The position numbers and the translations under genes were made by a program. Source: JBCBWG01 sp038523925 (GTDB lineage: Bacteria > Pseudomonadota > Alphaproteobacteria > Rhizobiales > Hyphomicrobiaceae). Taken from it: a DNA stretch of 64,000 nt. The stretch spans positions 186,001-250,000 of the forward strand of contig JBCBIY010000001.1 of NCBI GenBank assembly GCA_038523925.1, in the 5' to 3' direction. Below the pieces are notes generated by a model. It did not search any database and was not told where the DNA came from. It was given only the letters and a program-made list of their open reading frames with translations. This document shows positions 35,073 through 44,076 of this stretch, piece after piece; within the stretch, counting starts at the first letter, position 1; every line of letters begins with the position of its first letter.

Positions 35073-35843
35073 ATGACAACCGAAACTCTACGCCTCGGCG
35101 TCAACATCGATCATGTCGCGACAATTCGGAACGCGCGGGGCGGGCGGCATCCTGATCCGCTGCGGGCAGCGCACATCGCGATTGAAGCCGGAGCCGATGG
35201 CATTACCGCGCACCTTCGCGAGGACCGGCGTCACATCTCGGATGATGACATTGCGCGCCTGAAGAGCGAGCTGACGCGGCCTTTGAACTTTGAGATGGCG
35301 GCAACGAAAGAGATGGTCGGCATCGCGCTGAAGCATGTGCCGCATGCCTGCTGCCTTGTGCCGGAGCGCCGCGAGGAGCGGACGACCGAGGGCGGTCTCG
35401 ACGTCGTCGGTGGACGCGCGCACCTCGCGCCGATGGTTGGCGAGCTTGCAGGCGCGGGCGCCCGCGTCTCGATGTTTATCGAACCGGATGCTGCGCAGAT
35501 CGATGCGAGCCGGGACGTCGGCGCCGTCGTCGTCGAGCTGCACACCGGGCGCTATTGCGAACTCGCGCTTGCCGATGATGCAGACGGCGTTCGCTTGGAG
35601 CTTGACCGCATCGCCCGCGCTGCGCGGCACGCGGCTGATGCCGGCCTCGAAGTCCACGCCGGCCACGGGCTCACCTTCAATACGGTTGGACCGGTGGCGC
35701 GCATGCCCGAGGTCGCCGAATTGAACATCGGGCACTTTTTGATCGGTGAGGCGATCTTCGGCGGCCTTCATCAGGCTGTCGAGCGCATGCGGCTCCTGAT
35801 GCAGCGCGCCCGCGACGACGTCCGCGCCCGCCAGACCGCCTGA
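35073..35843 (+). CDS. pdxJ: pyridoxine 5'-phosphate synthase
   Basis: A 256-residue TIM-barrel with the PdxJ signature LGVNIDHVATIRNARGG, then GADGITAHLREDRRHI, NFEMA, CLVPERREERTTEGG and LNIGHFLIGEAIF. It condenses 1-deoxyxylulose 5-phosphate with 3-amino-2-oxopropyl phosphate in vitamin B6 synthesis. GGAG lies 7 bases before the ATG. It precedes acpS with a 9-bp gap. Confidence 0.96.
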   Translation: MTTETLRLGVNIDHVATIRNARGGRHPDPLRAAHIAIEAGADGITAHLREDRRHISDDDIARLKSELTRPLNFEMAATKEMVGIALKHVPHACCLVPERREERTTEGGLDVVGGRAHLAPMVGELAGAGARVSMFIEPDAAQIDASRDVGAVVVELHTGRYCELALADDADGVRLELDRIARAARHAADAGLEVHAGHGLTFNTVGPVARMPEVAELNIGHFLIGEAIFGGLHQAVERMRLLMQRARDDVRARQTA

Positions 35844-35852
35844 CGCGCGCCC

Positions 35853-36266
35853 ATGATCATCGGCATCGGCAACGACCTGATCGATATCCGCCGCATCGAA
35901 CAGACCATCGAACGGTTTGGCGACCGCTTCCTCGACCGGTGTTTTACGGCCCACGAGCGCGCCAGGGCGGCGCGGAAGCCGAACCCGGCAGCAACCTATG
36001 CAAAGCGCTTTGCCGCAAAGGAGGCTTGCGCGAAGGCGCTCGGCACGGGGCTCAGGCAAGGTGTCTTCTGGCGGGATATGGGTGTGATAAATTTGCCGTC
36101 AGGCCGGCCGACGCTCCAACTGACGAACGGCGCGATGGCGCGGCTCGACAGCCTCATTCCACCGCGGCACAACGCCCGGATCGACCTCACGCTGACCGAC
36201 GACCAGCCGCTTGCCGAAGCAATCGTGATTATTTCCGCGATCGCAGAGAAGGGCTTCGACCGGTAA
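35853..36266 (+). CDS. acpS: holo-[acyl-carrier-protein] synthase
   Basis: A 137-residue AcpS: IIGIGNDLIDIRRIEQTIERFGDRFL at the N-terminus with the Mg-binding aspartate, then FTAHERARA and the signature KRFAAKEACAKALGTG. It transfers 4'-phosphopantetheine from CoA to the fatty-acid ACP. The window also encodes an Sfp-type transferase at 45.0 kb, so two phosphopantetheinyl transferases exist here. It is the classical pdxJ neighbour. Confidence 0.95.
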   Translation: MIIGIGNDLIDIRRIEQTIERFGDRFLDRCFTAHERARAARKPNPAATYAKRFAAKEACAKALGTGLRQGVFWRDMGVINLPSGRPTLQLTNGAMARLDSLIPPRHNARIDLTLTDDQPLAEAIVIISAIAEKGFDR

Positions 36267-36505
36267 CTCCGGCTTGGCCGTATTCGGATTGCCTGTTCAA
36301 CGTGCAACGGAATTGGCCGGGGAAGGCTGGAAAAGGCGCAGCGAGCGGTCTACCTCTGATGGCAAGTCCCGAAACCTGAAGGCTGTTTCGCGCAAGTGGT
36401 GCGGCGGTCAGGAATTTGCATCGCTACCCCTGGGGACAGACAATCACGCATAGGTCCGACGAGCGTCGGCAACCATCGCCGGCGGACGCGGCACCGGAGC
36501 GGAAC

Positions 36506-37276
36506 ATGAGCGTTGAAAGCGACACCAGCAAGCTGCGCGACAGCGGATGGTGGGAAGTCTTCAAGATCATCATCCAGGCGCTGGCTTTGGCGCTAATCGT
36601 ACGCGTGTTCTTCTATCAGCCGTTCAACATTCCAACCGGGTCCATGAAGTCGACCCTGCTCGTCGGCGACTACCTTTTCGTCTCGAAGCTTTCCTATGGC
36701 TACAGCAAGTACTCGTTCCCGCTGACGCCGTTCGACTTCTCGGGCCGCGTTTGGTCGGGAACGCCGAAGCGCGGTGATGTCGCCGTCTTCCGTCTGCCGC
36801 GGGACAACGAGACCGACTACATCAAACGCATTGTTGGACTGCCGGGAGACACGGTCCAGATGCAGGACGGCGTCCTCATCATTAACGGCAAGGCTGTGCC
36901 GAAGACGCGCGTCGGCGAATTCCAGACGCACGACGAAGACGGCCGGCTCGTGTCGATCCCGATGTTCGAGGAGACGCTGCCCAACGGCGTGACTTACAAA
37001 GTGCTCGACGAGGAGCCTGATGGCCCGGCCGACACGACGCGCGTCTTTACCGTGCCGGAAGGCCACTACTTCATGATGGGCGACAACCGGGACAACTCGA
37101 CCGACAGCCGAATCCCCTGGGGCGGCGTCGACTACGTGCCGCATGAGAACCTGATCGGCCGCGCGGATATCATTTTCTTCTCCGCCGCATTCGACGATCC
37201 CGCCTTCCGCTGGTGGAAGGTCTGGCGCTGGCCGATCGACATCCGGTGGGGTCGCTTCTTCAACCTTGTCCGGTAG
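36506..37276 (+). CDS. lepB: signal peptidase I
   Basis: A 256-residue membrane protease. A hydrophobic anchor (FKIIIQALALALIVRVFFYQPF) is followed by the catalytic serine in IPTGSMKSTLLVGDY, the general-base lysine in DYIKRIVGLPGD, and MMGDNRDNSTDSR. It removes signal peptides from exported proteins at the outer face of the inner membrane. GGAG sits 6 bases before the ATG at 36506; the 239-bp gap after acpS contains no gene. Confidence 0.95.
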   Translation: MSVESDTSKLRDSGWWEVFKIIIQALALALIVRVFFYQPFNIPTGSMKSTLLVGDYLFVSKLSYGYSKYSFPLTPFDFSGRVWSGTPKRGDVAVFRLPRDNETDYIKRIVGLPGDTVQMQDGVLIINGKAVPKTRVGEFQTHDEDGRLVSIPMFEETLPNGVTYKVLDEEPDGPADTTRVFTVPEGHYFMMGDNRDNSTDSRIPWGGVDYVPHENLIGRADIIFFSAAFDDPAFRWWKVWRWPIDIRWGRFFNLVR

Positions 37277-37281
37277 CCGGC

Positions 37282-37992
37282 GTGGCCCCGGTCGCGCGAC
37301 GCAAGAAACGCACAACGACGCTGGAGAAGGCGCTTCAGTACACCTTTGCGGATCGCGCGCTGCTGGATCGCGCTTTGACGCATGCAAGCGTGCGCAGCGA
37401 CGGCAATCGCGACAACAATGAACGTCTCGAATTTCTGGGCGACCGCGTGCTTGGTCTTGCGACCGCAGAGCAGCTTTGGCGCATGCATCCTGAAGCGCGC
37501 GAGGGTGAGCTGGCGCGCACGTACAATATGCTTGTTCGCCGCGAAGCTTGTGCCCGCGTTGCCCGCGCGCTCGATCTCGGCGCGTTCATCAGGCTCTCGC
37601 AAAGCGAAGCTGATAGCGGCGGGCGGGATAAGGATACGATCCTGGCCGATGCGATGGAGGCCGTCCTCGGCGCGGTCATGATCGACGGCGGTTATGACAA
37701 GGCGCGCGGGATCGTGCATCGGTTGTGGGAGATCACGATCGAGGAGCCGGTCCACAACGTCGACCCGAAGTCGGCGCTGCAGGAGTGGGCGCAGGCGCAG
37801 GGCTGTCCGCTGCCGTCCTATCGCCGTGTCTCGCGCACCGGGCCGGACCACGCACCCTCGTTCGTCACCGAAGTGATCGTCGAAGGCTATGCGCCCGCGG
37901 TTGGGGATGGGCCGTCCGTCCGCCAGTCCGAACAGGCTGCCGCAGAACAACTCCTCAAACGCGAAGGCGTCCGCGAGCCCAGTGATGATTGA
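37282..37992 (+). CDS. rnc: ribonuclease III
   Basis: A 236-residue RNase III: LEKALQYTFADRALLDRALTHAS, the signature NERLEFLGDRVLGL with acidic metal ligands, DTILADAMEAVLGAVMIDGG, and a C-terminal double-stranded RNA-binding domain (SALQEWAQAQG...PSVRQSEQAAAEQLL). It processes rRNA precursors and double-stranded RNA. The best start is the GTG at 37282, 6 bp after lepB; the ATG at 37213 would lie deep inside lepB. Its stop overlaps the era start. Confidence 0.94.
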   Translation: MAPVARRKKRTTTLEKALQYTFADRALLDRALTHASVRSDGNRDNNERLEFLGDRVLGLATAEQLWRMHPEAREGELARTYNMLVRREACARVARALDLGAFIRLSQSEADSGGRDKDTILADAMEAVLGAVMIDGGYDKARGIVHRLWEITIEEPVHNVDPKSALQEWAQAQGCPLPSYRRVSRTGPDHAPSFVTEVIVEGYAPAVGDGPSVRQSEQAAAEQLLKREGVREPSDD

Positions 37993-38935
37993 TCAGCAAC
38001 CCTCCGACGCTCACCCTGAGACGCCGCGGATGGAAGACCAGCGCTGCGGCTTTGCGGCGATCTTCGGCCTGACGAACGCCGGCAAGTCGACGCTCGTCAA
38101 TCGCATGGTCGGCACCAAGGTCACGATCGTCAGCCGCAAGGTGCAGACGACACGGGCCAACATCCGCGGCATTTACATCGCGGGGCCCGCGCAGGTGATC
38201 TTGGTCGACACGCCCGGGCTGTTCGCGCCAAAGCGGCGGCTTGATCGCGCGATGGTCGATGCGGCCTGGTCGGGCTCGGGCGACGCAGACATCACCGTGC
38301 TTCTCGTCGATGCCGTCCGCGGCCTCGATGAGGAGTTAGAAGGTGTGCTTGAGCGGCTTGGCGCAAGCGGCGGTCGCCGCCGGCTTCTGGCGCTCAACAA
38401 AGTCGATCTCGTCGAAGACAAGGGCGCGCTTCTCGCCCTGACGACGGCGCTGACGGAACGGCAAACGTTTGACGAGGTCCATTACCTGTCAGCCCTGGAT
38501 GGCGGCGGCGTTGCGGAATTGAGCGCTGATCTTGCAGCGCATGTGCCGCCGGGGCCCTGGCTCTATCCGGCCGACGACATCTCTGATTTGCCAATGCGCC
38601 AGCTCGCAGCCGAGGTCCTGCGCGAGAAGATCTATGACCGCCTCCACCAGGAGCTGCCCTACGCCATCACCGTTGAGACGACCGAGTGGCGCGACATGGG
38701 CAAGAAGGGCGTGCGGATCGAGCAGACAATCTATGTCGAGCGGGACGGCCAGAAGGGTATTGTGCTCGGGCAGCGGGGCCAGACGATCAAGGCGATGTCG
38801 AGCGAGGCCCGCGCGGAAATCTCCGCGATGATCGAGCGACCAGTCCATCTCTTTACGTTCGTGAAGGTCCGCGGGAACTGGTCGGATGATCCCGAGCGGT
38901 TCCGCGAGATGGGTCTTCCGTTCCCAAAGGACTAA
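37985..38935 (+). CDS. era: GTPase Era
   Basis: A 316-residue protein with P-loop GLTNAGKST, switch region around TTRANIRGI, DTPG, and NKVDLV, followed by a KH domain (VERDGQKGIVLGQRGQTIKAMS). Era binds 16S rRNA during 30S assembly. The ATG at 37985 overlaps the rnc stop by 8 bases. The first 15 residues are an acidic lead-in typical of alphaproteobacterial Era; MEDQRCGF is a possible later start. Confidence 0.95.
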   Translation: MIDQQPSDAHPETPRMEDQRCGFAAIFGLTNAGKSTLVNRMVGTKVTIVSRKVQTTRANIRGIYIAGPAQVILVDTPGLFAPKRRLDRAMVDAAWSGSGDADITVLLVDAVRGLDEELEGVLERLGASGGRRRLLALNKVDLVEDKGALLALTTALTERQTFDEVHYLSALDGGGVAELSADLAAHVPPGPWLYPADDISDLPMRQLAAEVLREKIYDRLHQELPYAITVETTEWRDMGKKGVRIEQTIYVERDGQKGIVLGQRGQTIKAMSSEARAEISAMIERPVHLFTFVKVRGNWSDDPERFREMGLPFPKD

Positions 38936-38947
38936 GAGAGCCGCGCG

Positions 38948-39682
38948 ATGGAATGGCGCGATGAAGGGATCCTGCTGTCGGTTCGCCCACACGGCGAAAC
39001 GGCTGCCATCATCGAAGTGCTGACGCGCAGTCACGGCCGTCACCTGGGCCTCGTGCACGGCGGCCGCTCGCGGCGTCTGCGGCCCGTCCTGCAGATCGGC
39101 AATCACATCTCGGTGGCGTGGCGTGCGCGGGTCTCGGAGAACCTCGGTGTCTTTTCCGTCGAGCTGTTCCGCCCGTTTGCATCCGAAGTCCTGCACAATG
39201 CAGAAGCGCTTGCAGCCGTCACGTCCGTTGCAGCGCTTGCGAGCGTTTTGCCGGAACGCGACGCTCATCCGGAGCTGTTTGAGATCACGCAGTTTGTGTT
39301 CGGATATCTGAGCGACGACGACCTTTGGCCGCCGCTCTATGTGCGCTGGGAATTGGCGCTGCTCGATGAGCTTGGTGCGGGGCTTGACCTCACGCATTGC
39401 GCGGCCACCGGGTCCTCAGACAATCTGACTTTCGTGTCGCCCCGCTCAGGGCAGGCCGTCTCGACCGACGCCGGCGCGCCTTATGCAGAAAAGCTGTTTG
39501 CTCTGCCGGCGTTCCTCGTAGGCGCGTCGGCTGAGGCGGCATCGCCAACGCGGAACGACGTCGTCAACGGGTTGGAAATGACCGGGCACTTTCTGAGCCG
39601 CCGCGTTTTTGCGCCCGATGACAAAGAGCTGCCCGAACCGCGCGCGCGTTTGCTGCGGCTCCTGCGCAAGGGCGTGCGCTGA
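38948..39682 (+). CDS. recO: DNA repair protein RecO
   Basis: A 244-residue protein with the RecO opening EWRDEGILLSVRPHGETAAIIEVLTRSHGRHLGLVHGG (OB-fold domain) and a helical C-terminal part. It acts with RecR and RecF to load RecA. It follows era by 12 bp, completing the lepB-rnc-era-recO series. It converges on the two-TM protein gene, with 8 bp between stops. Confidence 0.93.
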   Translation: MEWRDEGILLSVRPHGETAAIIEVLTRSHGRHLGLVHGGRSRRLRPVLQIGNHISVAWRARVSENLGVFSVELFRPFASEVLHNAEALAAVTSVAALASVLPERDAHPELFEITQFVFGYLSDDDLWPPLYVRWELALLDELGAGLDLTHCAATGSSDNLTFVSPRSGQAVSTDAGAPYAEKLFALPAFLVGASAEAASPTRNDVVNGLEMTGHFLSRRVFAPDDKELPEPRARLLRLLRKGVR

Positions 39683-39690
39683 GCTCGAGA

Positions 39691-40005
39691 TCAGCCGTCG
39701 GATGGCTTGCGATCCGGCCGATCAGCGTCGTCTGCAATGACGCCCTCGATTGCGCCGCGTTCGTAGCTTCGCCGGCGGACATGGACTGCACGCTTTCGGG
39801 CCCAGTCCTCGTCGACCGACAACGTCCGCACAACGAGTGCATGAATGATCAACGCGCCAAGAGCGGGAAGGAGGATCCAGGCGCTCCATGGCGGCCCGCT
39901 CGTCATTAGGTTTGCCGCGACCAGAACCACGCTCAGCCCGATCACGATCCGGCGATGCCAGGGCAGCGCTGCAATGAGCTGCTCGCGTGTGGTGTGGCTC
40001 GGCAC
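39691..40005 (-). CDS. small two-transmembrane protein
   Basis: A 104-residue protein with two adjacent hydrophobic helices (about 18-36, RIVIGLSVVLVAANLM, and about 42-62, WSAWILLPALGALIIHALVV), then a basic/acidic cytoplasmic tail. The topology resembles the 2TM-domain group, but I cannot name the family. It converges on recO. Function unknown. Confidence 0.6.
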   Translation of the reverse strand: MPSHTTREQLIAALPWHRRIVIGLSVVLVAANLMTSGPPWSAWILLPALGALIIHALVVRTLSVDEDWARKRAVHVRRRSYERGAIEGVIADDADRPDRKPSDG

Positions 40006-40218
40006 CGCGCTCTAATCCTTCAACCGCGCAACACCTACGCGGACCGTCGGCGGGCGGCGCATTTCGAACGTGTGCGCCGCGCGCTTTGAATTGGGGCGCT
40101 TGCCGCCGATATGAACAATTCTTTTCATAGGTCGCAGTAAGAGTCCGTTAACGCTCAATCGGCCATCCCTATGCCTTGAGATTGCCAGTATGCCGGAGTT
40201 CCTGAGCGACGTGAACGC

Positions 40219-41655
40219 GTGGCCGGGGGGAACTGGTCGGACGTCAGCGTTCAGCTGAAGGGGTTTTCCGTTTTGCGTTTGCGTTGCCTCGTCATTGCAG
40301 CCGCGCTCGTCGGCATGGCACTTCCAGCCGCGGCGGGAACGAGCCTGCCAGCAATCCGGATGTCGCCGTCAAACGCGATCCCCGCGTGCGTAACGCCCGA
40401 ACGGCTTATGGCATTCCTGCGCAAACGCAATCCGCGCCTCTCTTCCCGCTACCTCGATGTCGCGAACGAGTATGCCATCATCGGCCGGGCCTACGGCGTG
40501 CGCTGGGACTTCGCGTTCTTCCAGATGATCGTCGAGACGAACTCGCTGCTCTATCAGCGGGTGCGCAATGGCGGGCCGTCCAATGTGCGGCCGGGCCAGA
40601 ACAACTTTGCCGGGCTTGGTGCCATTGCACCAGGCGAAGCCGGCGAAGCCTTCCCCGACGTGACGACCGGCATTCAGGCCCACCTCGAACATGTCCTTAT
40701 GTATTCCGGCCGGCCGATTGCGAACCCCGTCGCGGAGCGCACGCGCAAGGTGCAGCAATGGCGCGTCCTCGATGAGTGGCGCGACCGTATCAAGCGGCCG
40801 GTGACGTTTCATGATTTGGGCCTGCGCTGGGCGCCGCTCAATGCCGGCTACGTCGAGACGATCGAGGCCGTCGCACGCAGGTTCTATTCTGAGCATTGCC
40901 CGGAGACCGACTGGTCCACGGTCATCGCGCAGCCCGAACCCGCCGGCCAGCGCATGATTATGGCATCCGCCTGGGTCTCTGGCGGCGAACAGGCCACGCC
41001 AACGCGTGTACGCCGCGCCGACCGCCCCGCCGCAGTTAAGCCGCCGAAGCCGCGCCTCGCGAAACGTCCGCGCGACCGCGTGGCCAAAGATCGTCCGCGA
41101 TTGCCACTCGATCAGCGCAGAGAGATCCGTCGCCCGCGTATTGCCTCGCTCGCACCGCCCGTGCTGCCGCGGCGCGCACCGGCGCGGCCGGCGCTCACGC
41201 GCACGGCAAAACCCAAGACTCTGCCGGAACTCCAGCGCGCGCAGCGGCAGCGCCCGGCAAAACCCGCCAGGACGAAGCCGCCGAAGCTGCGCGCCGTGGT
41301 GAAGCCGAAGGCCCGGCCGGTCCGGCCGAAAACGCCGAAGCCGAAGTCGGCCGATGACAAGGTGCGTGAGCTCGTCGGGAACCGCCTCGTGCAGCTCCGC
41401 ACGGACATGGGCGCTGTGATCCCCGTAAAGTTCCGCGACAACGGCACCATGAGCGGCAGCGCAGGCAATCTCGCGTTCTTCCTCGGTGCTGCGCGCGACC
41501 GCGGCAAGTGGTGGGTCAAGAGCGGCATGCTCTGTAAGCGGTGGAAGGTCTGGCTCGATTCCAAGACCATGTGTCTGAAGCTTAAGCGGCGTGGGCGCAC
41601 CGTCCATTGGCGCTCGCGCGATGGACGCAGCGGCACGGCAAAGATCATCCGCTAG
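40219..41655 (+). CDS. secreted glucosaminidase-domain protein with basic linker and extra C-terminal domain
   Basis: A 478-residue exported protein, start uncertain (GTG at 40219, or a TTG near 40273 giving a tighter signal peptide). The signal region (LRCLVIAAALVGMALPAAA) precedes a glucosaminidase/FlgJ-type domain at about 55-235. That domain includes YAIIGRAYGVRWDFAFFQMIVETNSL with candidate catalytic Glu106 and NNFAGLGA. A very basic Pro/Lys/Arg linker covers about 255-378. A C-terminal domain (about 379-478; WWVKSGMLCKRWKVW, MCLKLKRRGRTVHW) has two cysteines and looks like small periplasmic beta domains. It probably binds or cleaves peptidoglycan. Confidence 0.75.
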   Translation: MAGGNWSDVSVQLKGFSVLRLRCLVIAAALVGMALPAAAGTSLPAIRMSPSNAIPACVTPERLMAFLRKRNPRLSSRYLDVANEYAIIGRAYGVRWDFAFFQMIVETNSLLYQRVRNGGPSNVRPGQNNFAGLGAIAPGEAGEAFPDVTTGIQAHLEHVLMYSGRPIANPVAERTRKVQQWRVLDEWRDRIKRPVTFHDLGLRWAPLNAGYVETIEAVARRFYSEHCPETDWSTVIAQPEPAGQRMIMASAWVSGGEQATPTRVRRADRPAAVKPPKPRLAKRPRDRVAKDRPRLPLDQRREIRRPRIASLAPPVLPRRAPARPALTRTAKPKTLPELQRAQRQRPAKPARTKPPKLRAVVKPKARPVRPKTPKPKSADDKVRELVGNRLVQLRTDMGAVIPVKFRDNGTMSGSAGNLAFFLGAARDRGKWWVKSGMLCKRWKVWLDSKTMCLKLKRRGRTVHWRSRDGRSGTAKIIR

Positions 41656-42063
41656 AGCGCATACGGGTCAGGCGGCGCCGTCTGGACCCCAAACCAAAGC
41701 GCCAAACTGAGCCCCCGGATCAGGTGAGCCCGTCGCAGCGTGAATCGTCCGCGCGCGCCGGCTGCACCGACGACGATCATCAGCACAAAACATCTGCTGA
41801 AAAAATGATTTCACGCTTTCGATTGTAAGCGGACTGCACGACGCGTGTGTTGCGTTAGCCACGGCCATTTCATGCATGAAATCATAAACACCGTGCGCGC
41901 CTGACACTTATAGAAACTGCTGAAACACGCGATACTGCCTACGAATAATCTGTCAAAAAATGCTCGGTTTAAACCCTTTATAGGTTGCCTTGCCGCCGTT
42001 TTTTAAAGCTGCGAGCTAAATCCCCGTGACGCGGACTCAACGAAAACCAAGAGATCACGGGAA
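41656..42063. other. gene-free, AT-richer upstream region of the outer-membrane protein
   Basis: About 400 bp with no credible coding frame. The last 250 bp are distinctly richer in A+T than the rest of the window (runs such as CTGAAAAAATGA, GTCAAAAAATG, GTTTTTTAAAG). The region should contain the promoter and a long leader of the omp gene. No clean -35/-10 pair could be assigned by eye. Small frames here are not supported by codon usage or a Shine-Dalgarno. Confidence 0.5.
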
Positions 42064-42798
42064 ATGAAAAGAACAATTGGAAGTGCTCTCGTAGCCTTCG
42101 CGTTCGCGGTGTCTGCGACATCGCTCGCATCGGCTGCCGACTTTGGCGGGCGCTTTGAACGGAGCTTCAAAGACGATCCGATCCCGCCCGCAGCGTTTAG
42201 CTGGACCGGCTTCTACTTCGGCGGTCACCTCGGCTACGGCTCGGGCGATAGCACGACAAGTGGTGAAAGCCCCGGAGCATTCGATGGCAACCCCGATGCC
42301 GTCTCCACAGATCCGGACGGTATCTTCGGCGGTGTTCAGCTCGGTTACAACTACCAGTCAGGCAGTTTTGTCGTCGGTATCGAAGCGGATGTTGGATATC
42401 TCGGCATCGACGATGCTGCTGAAGTCGACGACGAAGGTTTTGCTGACCACGAATATGGCGCCTACGGTGTGCTCGCGCTCCGTCTTGGCATCGCCTCTAA
42501 CCGCGCGCTGTTTTATGCAAAGGGCGGCTTGGCTCTGGCCGAGATTGATACGAAAGCTGGGGATCTGCTTGCAGCCGGTGGTCCTGACGAGAGCGATTTG
42601 ACGTCGTTCGACGAAACCTACGTCGGCTATGCAATTGGCGGCGGTATTGAATATGCCGTAACCGATCGTTGGACCTTGAAAGCCGAATATCTCTACATGG
42701 ATTTCGGAAGCGAAGATTCGACCAACGATGACGGCAACGACTTTTCTACCGATCACGAACTTCACACGGCCAAAGTCGGCTTGAATTACAAGTTCTGA
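42064..42798 (+). CDS. outer-membrane beta-barrel protein (Omp25/RopB-like)
   Basis: A 244-residue protein with a signal peptide (cleavage near SAA). The 8-strand barrel pattern is typical of the Omp25/RopB family: FSWTGFYFGGHLGYG near the N-terminus, GGVQLGYNYQSGSFVVGIEADVGY in the middle, YAIGGGIEYAVTDRWTLKAEYLYMDFG late, and a terminal aromatic (VGLNYKF, ending in Phe) as needed for barrel assembly. Extracellular loops are rich in Asp and Ser. Role is structural or surface exposure. It is followed by a terminator. Confidence 0.88.
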   Translation: MKRTIGSALVAFAFAVSATSLASAADFGGRFERSFKDDPIPPAAFSWTGFYFGGHLGYGSGDSTTSGESPGAFDGNPDAVSTDPDGIFGGVQLGYNYQSGSFVVGIEADVGYLGIDDAAEVDDEGFADHEYGAYGVLALRLGIASNRALFYAKGGLALAEIDTKAGDLLAAGGPDESDLTSFDETYVGYAIGGGIEYAVTDRWTLKAEYLYMDFGSEDSTNDDGNDFSTDHELHTAKVGLNYKF

Positions 42799-42828
42799 GT
42801 ATCGGGCCTGGCTTTAAGTCCGCGTGAG

Positions 42829-42890
42829 CGAGACGGCACCGCTGCATCGGTCCTCCTCCGGGGCCCTGCAACCGGTGCCGTTTCGTGTTT
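42829..42890 (+). terminator. intrinsic terminator after the outer-membrane protein gene
   Basis: A stem of ACGGCACCG (42833-42841) with CGGTGCCGT (42873-42881), extended inwards by TGCA/TGCA pairing and closed by a GC-rich loop. It is followed by a T-rich stretch (TTTCGTGTTT). It sits 30 bp after the omp stop and faces the end of the convergent flavoprotein gene. Confidence 0.7.
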
Positions 42891-42904
42891 GAGCCGGCAA
42901 GCGC

Positions 42905-44023
42905 TCAGCTCTTCGGCGTCGGCGGATTGCCCGGGATCGGCTCGCCCTGCATGCTCGGATGCGATCGCGCGTATTGCGCCGGGAATGCTGCATCGTCGCC
43001 GAGGGCTGCCGCTGCATGCCAGGGCCAGCGCGGGTCATAGGTAATGCCGCGCGCGATAGCGATCATGTCAGCTTGTCCGCTCTGCAGGATCGTTTCGGCC
43101 TGGTGCGCTTCGGTAATCCGCCCGACCGCCATCGTCGTCACGCCGGTCGCGCGCTTCACTTCGGCGGCAAACCGCACCTGGTATCCGGGCGTTGACGCAA
43201 TCTTCTGCGCCGGCGCCAAGCCTCCGCTCGAGACATCGAAGAAGTCGCAGCCGTGCGCTTTCAAGGCTTCGCAGTAAGCCAGCGCCTCATTGAGATCCCA
43301 ACCGCCGTCGATCCAGTCCGTCGCCGAGAAGCGCACGCCAAGCGGTCGGTCTTCGGGCCATTCGGCTCTGACCGCGTCGAACACTTCGAGCGGGAAGCGC
43401 ATGCGGTCGGCGAGCGAGCCACCGTATTGGTCGTCGCGCTGATTCGAGATCGGTGACAGGAACTGATGCAGCAGATAGCCGTGCGCCGAGTGGATTTCGA
43501 TGGCGTCGAAGTCAAGGTCGATCGCGCGCCTAGTTGCGTCGACAAAGGCGGTCCGAACGCGTGCAAGCGAGTTGTCGCCGAACGCTTCCGGCGTGTGCCA
43601 GCCGTCGCCATAGGGGACTGCCGATGGGGCAACGGTCTGCCAGGCGCCCTCGGCGTCCGACAACGCGCGGCCGCCTTTCCAGGGCACGTTCGCGGAGGCT
43701 TTGCGGCCTGCGTGCGCAAGCTGAATACCGATCTTTGCTGAGCCGAAGTCGCGGAAAAAGCGGACCACGCGCGCCAGCGCCTCCGCATTCGCATCGCTGT
43801 AAAGACCGACGCATCCAGGTGTGATCCGGCCTTCAGCCTCGACGCCGGTTGCTTCGACGAACACGAGGCCGACGCCTGAGACGGCGAACTGGCCGAGGTG
43901 CATCAGGTGCCAGTCGTTGGCCGTGCCCTTGTGCGCCGAATATTGGCACATGGGGGCGACGACGATGCGGTTTGGCAGGTCGAGCCCGCGCAGCTTGATG
44001 GGCGAAAAGAGCAGTGAGGTCAT
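42905..44023 (-). CDS. NADH:flavin oxidoreductase, Old Yellow Enzyme family (YqjM/NamA-like)
   Basis: A 372-residue FMN-dependent TIM barrel. The N-terminus LFSPIKLRGLDLPNRIVVAPMCQYSA has the cysteine of the thermophilic-like OYE class. IQLAHAGRKAS, EIHSAHGYLLHQFLSP (with the His pair that binds substrate) and the late FMN-phosphate site GRITEAHQAE are present. It reduces activated C=C bonds with NAD(P)H; the natural substrate is unknown. It lies about 53 bp downstream of the fghA start-to-end unit on the same strand and may be co-transcribed. Confidence 0.9.
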   Translation of the reverse strand: MTSLLFSPIKLRGLDLPNRIVVAPMCQYSAHKGTANDWHLMHLGQFAVSGVGLVFVEATGVEAEGRITPGCVGLYSDANAEALARVVRFFRDFGSAKIGIQLAHAGRKASANVPWKGGRALSDAEGAWQTVAPSAVPYGDGWHTPEAFGDNSLARVRTAFVDATRRAIDLDFDAIEIHSAHGYLLHQFLSPISNQRDDQYGGSLADRMRFPLEVFDAVRAEWPEDRPLGVRFSATDWIDGGWDLNEALAYCEALKAHGCDFFDVSSGGLAPAQKIASTPGYQVRFAAEVKRATGVTTMAVGRITEAHQAETILQSGQADMIAIARGITYDPRWPWHAAAALGDDAAFPAQYARSHPSMQGEPIPGNPPTPKS

Positions 44024-44076
44024 GCGGTGCTTTGGTCCTTGGATCAGCGCGATGAGGGGGGCGGGGGGCAGCGGCG

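Noticed and set aside
35088..36059. Minus-strand frame of 323 codons opposite pdxJ and acpS
   Set aside because: Both plus-strand genes are certain family members; the antisense product has no domain.
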